NCBI RefSeq assembly: GCF_001441165.1
Contig: NZ_CP013126.1
Location: forward strand, 3,005,551 to 3,069,550
Length of the DNA stretch: 64,000 nucleotides
Direction of reading: 5' to 3'
DNA from: Acidipropionibacterium acidipropionici
Lineage (GTDB): Bacteria; Actinomycetota; Actinomycetes; Propionibacteriales; Propionibacteriaceae
The position numbers and the translations under genes are program-made. Of the stretch, positions 32,530 through 43,231 are shown in pieces (position 1 is the stretch's first letter; each line of letters begins with the position of its first letter). A model generated the notes under the pieces. The model had not been told where the DNA came from. It was given only the letters and a program-made list of their open reading frames with translations, and did not search any database.

Positions 32530-33857
32530 GCCTGGTCCTTCCGGTCGGTGGTGGTGTCGAGTGAGTTGTGGACGGTGCGGCCGTCGACGACGGTCAGCAC
32601 GCAGTCGCCGAGGACGCGGCGTCCGGCGAAGGGACTGTTGCGGCCCTTCCCGGCGAACCGCGAGGGGTCGACGACGGTCTCACGCCTCAGGTCGAAGGCG
32701 GCCAAGTCGGCCGGCCCGCCGGGTCTGATCCGACCGGCGTCCAGGCCGTAGGCCCGGGCCGGGGCGGCGGTGAGCCAGTCGACGAGCTGGTCGAGGCGGA
32801 ATCGGCCGGTCAGCACGAAGGCCGTGTAGAGCAGGGCGAAGGTGTGCTCGTTGGTGATGACGCCAAAGGCGGCGTCGCGGAAGGAGCAGTCCTTCTCGGC
32901 GGCGGTGTGGGGGGCGTTGTCGGTGGCGATGGCGTCGATGGTGCCGTCGCACAGTCCCTCGATGATCGCCTCGACGTCGTCGCGGGTGCGCAGCGGCGGG
33001 TTCATCTTGTAGAAGCCGTCATCGCCGGGGATGTCGTCGTCGGCCAGCAGCAGGTGGTGGGGGGCGGCCTCGGTGGTGGCGTGGACGCCGTCGGCGCGGG
33101 CCCGGCGCAGCGCCCGGACCGATTCGCGGGTCGAGGCGTGGCACAGGTGATAGTGGGCGCCTGTCTGCTCGGCGATGGCCAGGTCGCGGGCGACCTGGAC
33201 CGTCTCGGCGAGTCGGGTGATGCCGGGGAGGTCGAGTTCGCCGGCGCGGCGCCCGTCGTTGATCACTCCCCCGCGCATCAGGGACTCGTCCTCGGCGTGG
33301 GTGGCGATCGGGCGGCCGTGGCGGGCTGCGGCGCGCATGGCGTCGTACATCACCCCGGCCCGCTGCACCCCCTTGCCGTCGTTGGAGAAGGCCACCGCCC
33401 CGGCGGCGACGAGGGCGTCGGCGTCGACCAGTTCCTCGCTGACCAGCCCGACGGTGATGGGGGCGTAGGGCAGCACCTTGACCACCGCGGAGGCCTCGAT
33501 GAGGGCTTTGAGCTCGCCCATGAGGCCGGGACTGTAGGGGTCGGGGACGGTATTGGGCATCGCGCAGACGGTGGTCCAGCCTCCTCGCGCCGCCGCGGCG
33601 GTGCCGGTGGCGATGGTCTCCTTGTCCTCCTGGCCGGGTTCGCGCAGGTGGTCGTGAAGATCGACCAGGCCGGGGGTGAGCAGCGCCCCGCCCAGATCCA
33701 GGCGCGCCGCCTCGACGCCGTCCAGCGCCCCGGTGCGTCCGCGTGAGACGGCCTCGACCCGGCCGCCGTCGATGAGCACCTGGGAGGGCACCGGTACCCC
33801 GCCCTCGAGCATGGTGAGATTCGTCAGCAGTGTTCTGGTCATCTGTGATCCGCTCAT
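32526..33857 (-). CDS. pyrC: Dihydroorotase
   Basis: Zinc enzyme that cyclises carbamoyl aspartate to dihydroorotate. The 443-residue protein is the long, type I form: [16 protein letters not shown] with metal-binding His near residue 60, then I-A-T-H-A-E-D, H-L-C-H-A-S-T, and [12 protein letters not shown] with the catalytic Asp. The ATG overlaps the pyrR stop as ATGA, leaving no room for pyrB, which usually lies between these two genes. Six codons later another ATG (M-T-R-T-L-L-T) is possible. Confidence 0.96.
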   Translation of the reverse strand: MSGSQMTRTLLTNLTMLEGGVPVPSQVLIDGGRVEAVSRGRTGALDGVEAARLDLGGALLTPGLVDLHDHLREPGQEDKETIATGTAAAARGGWTTVCAMPNTVPDPYSPGLMGELKALIEASAVVKVLPYAPITVGLVSEELVDADALVAAGAVAFSNDGKGVQRAGVMYDAMRAAARHGRPIATHAEDESLMRGGVINDGRRAGELDLPGITRLAETVQVARDLAIAEQTGAHYHLCHASTRESVRALRRARADGVHATTEAAPHHLLLADDDIPGDDGFYKMNPPLRTRDDVEAIIEGLCDGTIDAIATDNAPHTAAEKDCSFRDAAFGVITNEHTFALLYTAFVLTGRFRLDQLVDWLTAAPARAYGLDAGRIRPGGPADLAAFDLRRETVVDPSRFAGKGRNSPFAGRRVLGDCVLTVVDGRTVHNSLDTTTDRKDQA

Positions 33858-34432
33858 CGCAGCACCTTCCTGATGGTCACCCGGTCGCCGCCGTCGGCCT
33901 CCTGGACGCGGACGGCGACCACCTCTTCGGTCGAGGTGGGCAGGTTCTTGCCGACGAAGTCCGCCCGGATGGGCAGTTCCCGATGCCCGCGGTCCACCAG
34001 CACCGCCAGCTGCACGGCGGAGGGCCGGCCGACCGCCAGGATGGCGTCGATCGCGGCGCGGGTGGTGCGACCGGTGTAGAGCACGTCGTCGACCAGCACG
34101 ACGGTGGTCCCGGCCAGGTCGGCGGGCAGTCCGGGGTTGGGGCCGGGGAATCCGGCGCGGTAGCCGGGGGCGTCGCGGTCGTCGCGGTAGGCCCGCACGT
34201 CCAGGTCGACGACGGGCACCGGGCTGTCCTCGATCTCGGCGAGCCGATCGGCGATCCGGCGGGCCAGGTGGGCTCCGCGGGTGCGCACCCCGGCCAGCAG
34301 AAGATACCGGGCGCCGTGGTTGCGTTCGATGATCTCGTAGCAGATCCGGGCGAGCGCCCGGCGCATGGCGTCGGCGTCCATCACCAGGACGCCGTCGTCC
34401 GCGGTGTCGGCGGGATCGGTCGCAGTGGGCAC
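33854..34432 (-). CDS. pyrR: Bifunctional pyr operon regulator / uracil phosphoribosyltransferase
   Basis: PyrR binds UMP/UTP and a leader RNA loop and then promotes early termination or blocks translation of pyr genes; it also has weak uracil phosphoribosyltransferase activity. The 192-residue protein has the [14 protein letters not shown] motif near residue 26, [12 protein letters not shown] near residue 47, and the PRPP loop [13 protein letters not shown] near residue 110. It is the first gene of the operon. Its target loop and a terminator lie directly upstream. Confidence 0.96.
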   Translation of the reverse strand: MPTATDPADTADDGVLVMDADAMRRALARICYEIIERNHGARYLLLAGVRTRGAHLARRIADRLAEIEDSPVPVVDLDVRAYRDDRDAPGYRAGFPGPNPGLPADLAGTTVVLVDDVLYTGRTTRAAIDAILAVGRPSAVQLAVLVDRGHRELPIRADFVGKNLPTSTEEVVAVRVQEADGGDRVTIRKVLR

Positions 34433-34452
34433 AGTCGCCTCCTCCGGACATG

Positions 34453-34481
34453 AAAAAGGCCTTCCACCGCGGGTGGAAGGC
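34453..34481 (-). terminator. Attenuator terminator in the pyr leader
   Basis: On the minus strand GCCTTCCACC, a 3-base loop CGC, and GGTGGAAGGC are followed by CTTTTT. A 10-bp stem with a T-run is a textbook intrinsic terminator, rare in this GC-rich window. It ends about 20 bases before the pyrR start, so terminating here would shut off the whole operon. Confidence 0.88.
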
Positions 34482-34529
34482 GTAAGCCCGGAGGCGGGGT
34501 GATCGGGTACAGCTCACCGCCTGCTGGAC

Positions 34530-34552
34530 GACCTTGCCGACCTCACGGGATC
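34530..34552 (-). promoter_or_regulatory. PyrR-binding RNA loop in the pyr leader
   Basis: The transcript reads GAUCCCGUGAGGUCGGCAAG followed by GUC. It contains the PyrR-loop core (A-U-C-C-x-G-x-G-A-G-G-Y-x-G-x-x-A-A-G-G) known from Bacillus and mycobacterial pyr leaders. It lies about 50 bases upstream of the terminator at 34453-34481. A possible -10 box TAGGTT is at 34575-34580 (minus). A competing hairpin, GGCGGTGA with UCACCCCGCC, lies between 34494 and 34522. PyrR bound here should favour the terminator. Confidence 0.82.
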
Positions 34553-34580
34553 GACCTTAAAGGACGTTGGCGTAAACCTA

Positions 34581-34634
34581 GCACGCCGCGGCCCCGGGTG
34601 CTCAGCGATGAGACGACCCCGGGCCGCGGCGTGC
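34581..34634 (-). terminator. Long inverted repeat after the YqeY gene
   Basis: Arms of GCACGCCGCGGCCC and its complement (14 bp, then one C-C mismatch and 3 more pairs) surround an 18-base loop. It lies 45 bases past the stop of the YqeY-like gene and just upstream of the pyr promoter. It probably insulates the pyr operon. Confidence 0.65.
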
Positions 34635-34678
34635 GAATACCCTTGTCAACCCGGGGATGAGAGGCCCCCGGGATGAGA

Positions 34679-35140
34679 TCAACTCAGTGCGGCCCGCACG
34701 ATCTGCGAGGCTTCCTTGCCGTCGAAGCGGCCCTTGGTGCGGGCCTGGACGGCCTTCATCACCGGGCCCATGAGCTTCATGGACGGCTTCTGGTCGCCGG
34801 CGGCCGCGGCGACCTCCTCGTCGACGATGGCCTTGACCTCCTCGACGCTCAGCTGGGCGGGCAGGTACTTCTCGAGGACGACGATCTCGGCCTCCTCGTC
34901 GGCGGCCAGCTCCTCACGGCCGCCGTCGTGGTAGGCGGCTGCGGAGTCGCGGCGGGAGCTCACCTGCTTGGCCAGGACGTCGGTCTCCTCGGCGTCGGTC
35001 AGCTCGCGGGCCTCGTCGCCGGCGACCTCGGCGGACTGGATGGCCGACAGGGCCATCCGGATGGTGGATTTCGCCACCTCGTCGTGGGCCTTCATGGCGG
35101 CGACGAGATCGGATTTCAGTTGTGTCTTGACGGCTCCCAT
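34679..35140 (-). CDS. GatB/YqeY domain protein
   Basis: The 153-residue protein resembles the tail domain of the GatB subunit of tRNA amidotransferase: L-K-S-D-L-V-A-A-M-K-A-H-D near residue 8, T-I-R-M-A-L-S-A-I, the L-E-K-Y-L-P-A-Q-L-S region near residue 88, and G-P-V-M-K-A-V-Q-A-R-T-K-G-R-F-D-G-K. It is a stand-alone YqeY, likely a tRNA-binding helper; its exact function is unknown. A strong terminator follows it. Confidence 0.9.
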   Translation of the reverse strand: MGAVKTQLKSDLVAAMKAHDEVAKSTIRMALSAIQSAEVAGDEARELTDAEETDVLAKQVSSRRDSAAAYHDGGREELAADEEAEIVVLEKYLPAQLSVEEVKAIVDEEVAAAAGDQKPSMKLMGPVMKAVQARTKGRFDGKEASQIVRAALS

Positions 35141-35202
35141 GACGGGATACCTCCTGGAAATAGTGGATGGGGATTCAGCGGCGACCGGCCAGCCCTACCG
35201 CG

Positions 35203-36213
<1,011 letters not shown>

Positions 36214-36228
36214 GGGCCGAGCCTATCG

Positions 36229-36672
36229 TCAGCGCGGGCTCCCCTTGGGCCGGACCACCTTGTGGGCCTGCCAGTCCCCGGAGACGTTGAAGGTCGAGGT
36301 GAGCACCATCCCGGCGGTCTCCACGCCCTCCGACAGGTCGGAGGTGTCGACGGTGTCGGGGCGCCCGACCTTCGGGGTCACCAGGTAGATGATGCCGTCC
36401 TTGTCCAGGTCGCGCATCGCGTCGACCAAGCCGTCGGCGACGTCCCCGTCATCGGAGCGCCACCACAACCAGACGACGTCGACGCCGCCGAGGGCGTCCT
36501 CGATGAGATCTCCCTCGATGGCGTCCATCACCTGCTGGCGCAGGTCCTCGTCGACGTCGTCGTCCCATCCGAGCTCCTGGACGACCTGCCCGGATCTCAG
36601 TCCGAGCTTGTCGAAATCAGTCGCGCTGTCCACGAATCCCCTGCTCCTTGTCATGTCCTTGTCACCCGGCAT
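36229..36672 (-). CDS. DUF3052 family protein
   Basis: A 147-residue acidic protein with L-G-L-R-S-G-Q-V-V-Q-E-L-G-W-D-D-D-V-D near residue 25, V-D-V-V-W-L-W-W-R near residue 66, and G-I-I-Y-L-V-T-P-K-V-G-R-P. This is the actinobacterial DUF3052 pattern; these genes usually sit beside aceE, as here. The function is unknown. I use the ATG giving M-P-G-D-K-D because AGGTG lies seven bases before it. An ATG six codons later is possible but its site is too close. Confidence 0.85.
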   Translation of the reverse strand: MPGDKDMTRSRGFVDSATDFDKLGLRSGQVVQELGWDDDVDEDLRQQVMDAIEGDLIEDALGGVDVVWLWWRSDDGDVADGLVDAMRDLDKDGIIYLVTPKVGRPDTVDTSDLSEGVETAGMVLTSTFNVSGDWQAHKVVRPKGSPR

Positions 36673-36773
36673 CGGTCGCACCTGACGACTGGGACCAAGC
36701 CTGCCAGATCCTGAGGCGCCCGGCCAGTACGCCGGGCCCGGGAGTCCCCGGGCCCGGCGTGCACCGAGGAACC

Positions 36774-39527
36774 TCAGGACTCCCCGCCGGCGTTGCCGGA
36801 GGACCCGGCGTTGACGTTGAGCAGGTCGTACTGCTGGGCGGCGCGCAGCGGCCAGTCCTCGGGCACCTCGCCGTTCTCGGCGAGCTGCTGGAGGGTGCGC
36901 ACTGCGATCGACGGGCCGTCGATGTGGAAGAAGCGGCGGGCGGCCGGGCGGGTGTCGGAGAAGCCGAACCCGTCGGCCCCCAGGGACGCGTAGTCCCCGG
37001 GCACCCACTGGGCGATCTGGTCGGGCACCTGGCGCATGTAGTCGCTCACTGCGACGACCGGGCCGGGGGCGTCGGCCAGCCGCGCCGTCACATACGGCGT
37101 GCGATGGCCCTGCTCGGGGTGCAGGAAGGCCTGCTCGTCGGCGTCCATGGCGTCGCGGCGCAGCTCGTTCCAGGAGGTGACGCTCCACACGTCCGCCACC
37201 ACGCCGAAGTCCCGCTTGAGAAGTTCCTGGGCCTCCAGGGCCCACGGCACCGCGACCCCGGAGGCGAGGATCTGGGCGCGGCGGGCGTCCTGGTTGACGC
37301 CGTCGAAGGAGCCGGGAGCCAGCAGGTACATGCCCTTGACGATGCCCTCGGCGTCAACCCCCTCGGGCTCCTTGGGCTGGACGATCGGCTCGTTGTAGAC
37401 GGTGAGGTAGAACATCACGTCCTCATCGGCGGGCCCGTACATGCGGTCCAGTCCGGCCTCGACGATGTGCGAGATCTCGTAGGAGTAGGCCGGGTCGTAG
37501 CTCACCACCGCCGGGTTGGTGGCCGCGAGCACCGGCGAGTGGCCGTCCATGTGCTGGGTGCCCTCACCGGTCAGGGTGGTGCGCCCGGCGGTGCCGCCGA
37601 GGACGAATCCCTTGGCCATCTGGTCGCCGGCGGCCCAGAAGCCGTCACCGGTGCGCTGGAATCCGAACATCGAGTAGAAGATGTAGATCGGCACCATCGG
37701 CACGCCGTGGGTGGCGTAGGCGGTCCCGGCGGCGGTGAAGGCCGCCACCGATCCGGCCTCGTTGATGCCGGTGTGCAGGATCTGCCCGTTCTTCGCCTCG
37801 CGGTAGCTCAACATCAGCTCGTGATCGACCGGGGTGTAGTTCTGGCCGTGCGGGTTGTAGATCTTGATGGTCGGGAAGAAGGAGTCCATCCCGAAGGTTC
37901 GGGCCTCGTCGGGGATGATCGGCACGACATGGGGGGCGAAGTCCTTGTCGCGCATGAGGTCCTTGAGCAGCCGGACGAAGGCCATCGTGGTGGCCACCTC
38001 CTGCTTGCCCGATCCGCGCTTGACGCCGTCGAAGGCCTTGGCCGAGGGCTTCGGCAGGGGCTTGTGGGCCCTGCGGCGCTCGGGGGTGAAGCCGCCCAGG
38101 GCCCGGCGGCGCTCCAGCAGGTACTGGATCCGCTCGTCGTCGGGGCCCGGGTTGTAGTAGGGGGCCTGGTAGGGGTTGGCCTCCAGCTCGGCGTCGGTGA
38201 CCGGGATGTCGAGCCGGTCGCGGAAGGCCTTGAGGTCGTCGACCGTCATCTTCTTCATCTGGTGGGTGGCGTTGCGCCCGGCGAAGTGCGAGCCCAGGTC
38301 GTAGCCCTTGATGGTGCAGGCCAGGACGACTGTGGGTGCGCCCTTGGTCTCGGTGGCGGCCTTGTAGGCGGTGTACATCTTGCGGTAGTCGTGGCCGCCG
38401 CGGCGCAGCGCCCAGATCTGGTCGTCGGTCCAGTCCTCGACCATCGCCAGGGTGCGCGGGTCGCGTCCGAAGAACTCGCGACGCACGTAGCCGCCGTCGT
38501 TGGCCTTGAAGGTCTGGTAGTCGCCGTCACGGGTGTTGTTCATGAGGTCGACCAGGGCGCCGTCGGAGTCGGCGGCCAGCAGCGGATCCCAGCCAGACCC
38601 CCAGACCACCTTGATGACGTTCCAGCCGGCGCCGCGGAAGGTGGACTCCAGCTCCTGGACGATCTTGCCGTTGCCGCGCACCGGGCCGTCGAGTCGCTGC
38701 AGGTTGCAGTTGATGACGAAGGTGAGGTTGTCGAGCTCCTCGTTCGCGGCCTCCTGGAGGAAGCCGCGCGACTCGGGCTCGTCCATCTCGCCGTCGCCGA
38801 GGAAGGCCCAGACGTGCTGGTCGGAGCAGTCCTTGACGCCGCGGTTGGTGAGGTACTTGTTGAAGGCCGCCTGGTAGACGGCGTTCATCGGCCCGATGCC
38901 CATCGACACCGTCGGGAACTGCCAGAAGTTCGGCAGCATCCGGGGGTGCGGGTAGGAGGGCAGACCATTGGGGGCCGCGGATTTCTCCTGGCGGAAGCCG
39001 TCGAGCTCGGTGGCCGAGAGGCGTCCCTCCAGGAAGGCGCGGGCGTACATGCCCGGGGAGGCGTGGCCCTGGTAGAAGATCTGGTCGCCGCCGCCGGGGG
39101 CGTCGGGGCCGCGCCAGAAGTGGTTCATGCCCACCTCGTAGAGGGTGACGGCCGAGGCGTAGGTGGAGATGTGGCCACCGACGCCGATGCCGGGACGCTG
39201 GGCGCGCTGGACGGTCATCGCGGCGTTCCAGCGCAGCATCCGGCGGATCCCGCGCTCCATCGCCTCGTCACCGGGGTAGGGCGCCTCATCGGCGGCCGAG
39301 ATGGTGTTGATGTAGTCGGTGGAGGTGAGGGCGGCGACGTCGAGCTTGCCGTGACTGCGGGCGTGCTCGAGCAGCTTCAGCAGCACCACACGGGCCCGGT
39401 TCTCCCCGTCCGCCTCGACCATCTTGTCGAGGGATTCGAGCCACTCCTGGGTCTCCTCAGGATCGGTGTCGGGAAGGGTGGTCGGGAGTCCGTTCAGGAC
39501 GGGGCCGGGTTCTTCGCGTGGGATCAC
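36774..39527 (-). CDS. aceE: Pyruvate dehydrogenase E1 component, homodimeric
   Basis: Thiamine-diphosphate enzyme that decarboxylates pyruvate for acetyl-CoA production. The 917-residue length fits the single-chain AceE form. It has the ThDP motif [10 protein letters not shown] ... [14 protein letters not shown] near residue 250, [21 protein letters not shown] near residue 600, and [13 protein letters not shown] start at the GTG giving V-I-P-R-E-E-P because AAAGGA lies about seven bases upstream; the longer frame is spurious. It supplies acetyl-CoA for the fab operon encoded next door. Confidence 0.96.
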   Translation of the reverse strand: MIPREEPGPVLNGLPTTLPDTDPEETQEWLESLDKMVEADGENRARVVLLKLLEHARSHGKLDVAALTSTDYINTISAADEAPYPGDEAMERGIRRMLRWNAAMTVQRAQRPGIGVGGHISTYASAVTLYEVGMNHFWRGPDAPGGGDQIFYQGHASPGMYARAFLEGRLSATELDGFRQEKSAAPNGLPSYPHPRMLPNFWQFPTVSMGIGPMNAVYQAAFNKYLTNRGVKDCSDQHVWAFLGDGEMDEPESRGFLQEAANEELDNLTFVINCNLQRLDGPVRGNGKIVQELESTFRGAGWNVIKVVWGSGWDPLLAADSDGALVDLMNNTRDGDYQTFKANDGGYVRREFFGRDPRTLAMVEDWTDDQIWALRRGGHDYRKMYTAYKAATETKGAPTVVLACTIKGYDLGSHFAGRNATHQMKKMTVDDLKAFRDRLDIPVTDAELEANPYQAPYYNPGPDDERIQYLLERRRALGGFTPERRRAHKPLPKPSAKAFDGVKRGSGKQEVATTMAFVRLLKDLMRDKDFAPHVVPIIPDEARTFGMDSFFPTIKIYNPHGQNYTPVDHELMLSYREAKNGQILHTGINEAGSVAAFTAAGTAYATHGVPMVPIYIFYSMFGFQRTGDGFWAAGDQMAKGFVLGGTAGRTTLTGEGTQHMDGHSPVLAATNPAVVSYDPAYSYEISHIVEAGLDRMYGPADEDVMFYLTVYNEPIVQPKEPEGVDAEGIVKGMYLLAPGSFDGVNQDARRAQILASGVAVPWALEAQELLKRDFGVVADVWSVTSWNELRRDAMDADEQAFLHPEQGHRTPYVTARLADAPGPVVAVSDYMRQVPDQIAQWVPGDYASLGADGFGFSDTRPAARRFFHIDGPSIAVRTLQQLAENGEVPEDWPLRAAQQYDLLNVNAGSSGNAGGES

Positions 39528-39673
39528 GCCGGGTCCTTTCTCATCGACGGTGACGCTGGGCCGGATCACCGGTCGGCATGTGCCCCCATTGTGGACCCGA
39601 ATGCAAGAAAAATCACAAGCTGTGGCGTCGATGTTCTCGCTAGGCTCGAAGAGACCAGCAGACAGGAGAGGCC

Positions 39674-40900
39674 GTGGCATCAAGGAGTCCCTCGGACCCG
39701 GCGCGCCGGGCCGGCATGTCCAGCACGGGGCGCACCGTCGTCCCCTCGGACCGCACCCGCAAGGCGATGGCCAAGCGGCTGGCGGCCCGCACCTCGGCGA
39801 TGACGACGGCCACCCTGGCGCAGATGGCCGAGCGCCACTCGTGGTTCCGGGAGCTGTCGGCCGACGACCGGTCGTGGATCTCGATCGTGGCGCGCAACGG
39901 TATCGACGGGTTCGTCCGGTGGTTCGCCGATGACGAGGCGGAGCCCTACTCCCCCACCGACGTCTTCGACGTGGCGCCGCGGTCGATGACCCGCAAGATC
40001 TCACTGCACCAGACGGTGGATCTGGTGCGCACCACCATCGAGGTGGTCGAGGAGCAGATCACCGAGAAGATGCCGCGCGGGGACCGCTCGGTGCTGTCCA
40101 ACGCGATCGTCCACTACTCCCGGGAGGTGGCCTTCGCCGCCGCCGAGGTGTACGCCCGGGCGGCCGAGCAGCGCGGCACCTGGGACGAGCGGCTCGAGTC
40201 CCTGGTGGTCGACGCCATCGTGCGCGACGACGTCGACGACGAGCAGCTCGCCTCCCGGGCCTCGACCCTGGGCTGGAAGCCCGGTTCCAGCCTGTGCGTG
40301 GTGGTGGGCAGCGAGGGCGGGCCGCGGGCCCCTCACGGACTGCGGCGGGCCGGGGAGCACGCCCACCTGTCGGTGCTCGCGGCGGTGCAGAGCGACCGCA
40401 TGGTGGCGGTGGTCTCCGGCGCCCTGGCCGACGACGCCTCAGCCATGAGCGCCGTGGAACCCCTGGCCGAGCACTTCGGGGACGGCCCGGTGGTGGTGGG
40501 TCCGGTGGTGGCCGATCTCACCGGCGCCCCCGATTCCGCGCGGGCCGCCCTGTCGGCGGCGCGGGCGGCGGTGGCCTGGCCCGAGGGGCCGCGGCTCATC
40601 GCCTCGGCCGACGTCATTCCCGAGCGGGTCCTGGCCGGCGACCGGCAGGCCATCGACTGGCTCGTCACCGAGGTCTTCACACCGCTCAATGAGGCCACCG
40701 GTGATCTCATGGACACCGCCGTGTCCTTCCTGGACCACGGCGGCTCGGTGGAGGGCACCGGGCGGGCCATGTACATCCACCCGAACACCGTGCGATACCG
40801 CCTCAAGAAGATCCAGGACGTCACCGGCTACTCCCCCTCCGACCCGCGGGAGGCCTACCTGCTGAGGCTGGCCGTGACCCTGGGCAGGCTGCGGGGCTGA
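39674..40900 (+). CDS. fasR: PucR/CdaR-family regulator, FasR-like
   Basis: In Streptomyces, FasR is the activator of the fabD-fabH-acpP-fabF operon and its gene lies just upstream, as here. The 408-residue protein ends in the PucR helix-turn-helix: [29 protein letters not shown], about residues 353-382. A central GGDEF-like/CdaR region lies at about 195-330. The start is GTG with AGGAG five bases upstream. TAGGCT at 39641-39646 may be the -10 box. The FasR name is inferred from architecture plus position. Confidence 0.8.
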   Translation: MASRSPSDPARRAGMSSTGRTVVPSDRTRKAMAKRLAARTSAMTTATLAQMAERHSWFRELSADDRSWISIVARNGIDGFVRWFADDEAEPYSPTDVFDVAPRSMTRKISLHQTVDLVRTTIEVVEEQITEKMPRGDRSVLSNAIVHYSREVAFAAAEVYARAAEQRGTWDERLESLVVDAIVRDDVDDEQLASRASTLGWKPGSSLCVVVGSEGGPRAPHGLRRAGEHAHLSVLAAVQSDRMVAVVSGALADDASAMSAVEPLAEHFGDGPVVVGPVVADLTGAPDSARAALSAARAAVAWPEGPRLIASADVIPERVLAGDRQAIDWLVTEVFTPLNEATGDLMDTAVSFLDHGGSVEGTGRAMYIHPNTVRYRLKKIQDVTGYSPSDPREAYLLRLAVTLGRLRG

Positions 40901-40922
40901 GAACCGGGCCGCACGCCGTAGC

Positions 40923-40928
40923 TACAGT
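40923..40928 (+). promoter_or_regulatory. Probable leaderless -10 box
   Basis: TACAGT ends six bases before the ATG at 40935. No ribosome site is present between them. Confidence 0.5.
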
Positions 40929-40934
40929 GGCGCC

Positions 40935-41279
40935 ATGAACCTCATGATCCCGGTGCGCCCGGACGGCTCGGTGGAACCACGCTTCGGGAAGGCGCCGATG
41001 GTCGCAGTCGCCGGCGTCGACGAGGCCGGCACGATCACCTCCTGGCAGACCTACCAGGTGAACTGGGACGCCCTCCACGATGCCGGCACCGAGGGCTCCC
41101 ACCACGCCCGCATCGTCACCTTCCTACGCGACCACGAGGTCGCCGCGGTCGTCGCCACCCACGTCGGCCCCGGAATGCAGCGCACCCTGAACTCCATGGG
41201 CCTGCCCATGCTGCTCGCCACCCACCCCGACGCGCGGGCCTCCGTGGAGGCCGCCGTCGCCGCGGCGGGAGAGCACTGA
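40935..41279 (+). CDS. NifX/NifB-like (dinitrogenase iron-molybdenum cofactor domain) protein
   Basis: The 114-residue protein has the fold pattern of the FeMo-cofactor-binding family: M-I-P-V-R-P-D-G-S-V-E-P-R-F-G-K-A-P, then A-R-I-V-T-F-L-R-D-H-E-V-A-A-V-V-A-T-H-V-G-P-G-M and a C-terminal A-S-V-E-A-A-V-A helix. There are no nitrogen-fixation genes nearby. In such settings the domain is a small cytoplasmic protein of unknown job. Its stop overlaps the next start as TGATG. Confidence 0.78.
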   Translation: MNLMIPVRPDGSVEPRFGKAPMVAVAGVDEAGTITSWQTYQVNWDALHDAGTEGSHHARIVTFLRDHEVAAVVATHVGPGMQRTLNSMGLPMLLATHPDARASVEAAVAAAGEH

Positions 41280-42196
41280 TGCGCATCGCGGTGATCGGCG
41301 CCGGGGCCATCGGCGGCTTCTACGGCGCCGCCCTGTCTTCGGCCGGCCAGGACGTCTCCTTCATCGCCCGGGGCGCCACCCTCGAGGCCCTGCGCACCCA
41401 TGGCCTGCGCATCATCGGCGAGCAGACCCTGACCCTGGAGGCGCCGGCCACCGACGACGCCGCGACGATCGGCCCGGTCGACGTCGTGCTGATCTGCACC
41501 AAGACCTTCCAGGTCGCCGACGCCGCGCACACCTATCTACCGGCGCTGATGGGCCCCGACACCCTGGTCGTCACCACCCAGAACGGCGTTCAGGCCCCCT
41601 TCGTCCTCGAGAAGATCATCGGCCGCGAGCATGTGGCCCCCGGCGTGTGCCGGGTGTGGTCCAAGATCGCCGAGCCCGGCGTCATCGACCTCATGGGAGG
41701 CCCCAAGAGCCTCGTCGCCGGCACCTGGGACGACGCTGTCACCCCTGTGCTGTCCGCCTTCCGGACGGCACTGCGCGACGCCGGCATCGCCACCACCGAC
41801 ACCACCAACATCTGGACCGAACTGTGGACCAAGGTGATCCACGTCGTCCCCCAGGGAGCCGTCGGGGCGCTCCTGGACGCACCCCTCGGGCAACTGCTCG
41901 AGCGCCACCTGCCGCTCTACCGGCGCGCCATGACCGAGACCGCCGACGTCGCCCGCGCCCACGGCGCCCACCTGCCCGACGACGTCGTGGAGACCACCCT
42001 GGGCTTCGTCGCCGGCCAGGACCCGACGTCGACCACCTCCTTCCAGCGCGACATCACCGCAGGGCTCCCCTCCGAGTTCGCCGCCCAGGTGGGTGCGATC
42101 CCCGCCCTGGGAGACGAGGTGGGCGTCGACACCCCGGTCAACGACGTCATCGCCGAGGTGCTCAGACTGGCCGAGGAGCGTCACCGCCGCGCCTGA
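41279..42196 (+). CDS. Ketopantoate reductase (PanE/ApbA) family protein
   Basis: NADPH-dependent reductase of 2-dehydropantoate in coenzyme A synthesis, or a relative. The 305-residue protein starts with the Rossmann motif A-V-I-G-A-G-A-I-G-G-F-Y-G-A, has I-C-T-K-T-F-Q near residue 78, a T-Q-N-G-V-Q segment near residue 100, L-W-T-K-V-I-H with the catalytic Lys near residue 183, and D-P-T-S-T-T-S-F-Q-R-D-I near residue 245. It is coupled to the previous gene. PanE itself would feed phosphopantetheine for AcpP, but other 2-keto acids are possible substrates. Confidence 0.82.
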   Translation: MRIAVIGAGAIGGFYGAALSSAGQDVSFIARGATLEALRTHGLRIIGEQTLTLEAPATDDAATIGPVDVVLICTKTFQVADAAHTYLPALMGPDTLVVTTQNGVQAPFVLEKIIGREHVAPGVCRVWSKIAEPGVIDLMGGPKSLVAGTWDDAVTPVLSAFRTALRDAGIATTDTTNIWTELWTKVIHVVPQGAVGALLDAPLGQLLERHLPLYRRAMTETADVARAHGAHLPDDVVETTLGFVAGQDPTSTTSFQRDITAGLPSEFAAQVGAIPALGDEVGVDTPVNDVIAEVLRLAEERHRRA

Positions 42197-42209
42197 TACC
42201 CGACGCCGC

Positions 42210-42228
42210 GTTGTGGGGTTCTCACAAC
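42210..42228. promoter_or_regulatory. Inverted repeat upstream of fabD, candidate operator
   Basis: GTTGTG, seven bases, CACAAC form exact 6-base arms about 68 bases before the fabD start. It is placed where an activator such as FasR would bind upstream of the fabD -10 box. The link to FasR is inference. Confidence 0.5.
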
Positions 42229-42282
42229 CGGCCCGTCACCGTTTTCGTGGCCGAAACCGTCGCATCGGCGACGTTCATAGGC

Positions 42283-42288
42283 CAGAGT
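42283..42288 (+). promoter_or_regulatory. Probable leaderless -10 box of the fab operon
   Basis: CAGAGT ends seven bases before the GTG at 42296. This supports that GTG over the one at 42287. Confidence 0.4.
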
Positions 42289-42295
42289 GGAGCCT

Positions 42296-43231
42296 GTGCT
42301 AGCCATCGTTGCGCCCGGACAGGGCGCCCAGAAGCCCGGATTCCTCTCCGCATGGATGGAGGACTCGACCTTCGCCGCACACCTGCAGTGGCTCTCCGCC
42401 GTCGCCGACATCGATCTGGTCGCCCACGGCACCGTCTCCGACGAGGCCACCATCAAGGACACCGCCGTCGCCCAGCCCCTGCTGGTCGCCTCGGCGCTGG
42501 CCACCGGATGGGCCGTGGCGCCCGACCTCTTCTCCCGCGCCGATGTGCTGGCCGGCCACTCGGTCGGCGAGATCGCCGCGGGGGCGGGCGCCGGCGCCTT
42601 CTCCCCAGAGGCCGCCATGGTTCTGGTGCGTGAGCGCGGCCGAGCCATGGCGCAGGCCGCGGCGGTCACCGAGACCTCCATGACCGCGGTGATCGGCGGA
42701 AAGCCCGACGAGGTCGTCGCCGCCATCGAGGCCGCCGGGCTCACCCCCGCCAACTACAACGGCAAGGGCCAGATCGTGGCCGCCGGCACCGTCGCCCAGC
42801 TGGCCGCCTTCGCCGAGAACCCGCCGGCCCGCACCCGGCTCTTCCCGCTCACCGTCGCCGGAGCCTTCCACACCGTGCACATGGAGCCGGCCGTCGACCA
42901 CCTGCGCGAGGTCGCCGCCGCCATGCCCACCTCGACCCCCTCGGTCACCCTGCTGTCCAACCGCGACGGCGCCGTCGTCGCCGACGGCCGGGCCTTCGCC
43001 GACCGCCTGGTGGCCCAGGTGGCCCACCCGGTGCGCTGGGACCTGTGCATGGACACGATGGCCGCCCGCGGCGTCACCGGCATCATGGAACTGGCTCCGG
43101 CTGGTACGTTGACCGGGATCGCCAAGCGCAATCTCAAGGGCGTCGAGCTGTTCAACCTCGACACGCCCGACCAGCTCGACGAGGCCCGCGCCTTCGTCGA
43201 GACGCACTCCCACACCACCGCGGAGGCCTGA
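42296..43231 (+). CDS. fabD: Malonyl-CoA-ACP transacylase
   Basis: Moves malonyl from CoA to acyl carrier protein, giving the extender unit for fatty-acid synthesis. The 311-residue protein begins with the family-typical [15 protein letters not shown], has the catalytic Ser in A-G-H-S-V-G-E-I near residue 86, the active-site Arg in V-R-E-R-G-R-A-M near 112, and the catalytic His in G-A-F-H-T near residue 192. I take GTG 42296 because family members start [10 protein letters not shown] and the -10 spacing fits. Its stop overlaps fabH. Confidence 0.94.
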   Translation: MLAIVAPGQGAQKPGFLSAWMEDSTFAAHLQWLSAVADIDLVAHGTVSDEATIKDTAVAQPLLVASALATGWAVAPDLFSRADVLAGHSVGEIAAGAGAGAFSPEAAMVLVRERGRAMAQAAAVTETSMTAVIGGKPDEVVAAIEAAGLTPANYNGKGQIVAAGTVAQLAAFAENPPARTRLFPLTVAGAFHTVHMEPAVDHLREVAAAMPTSTPSVTLLSNRDGAVVADGRAFADRLVAQVAHPVRWDLCMDTMAARGVTGIMELAPAGTLTGIAKRNLKGVELFNLDTPDQLDEARAFVETHSHTTAEA

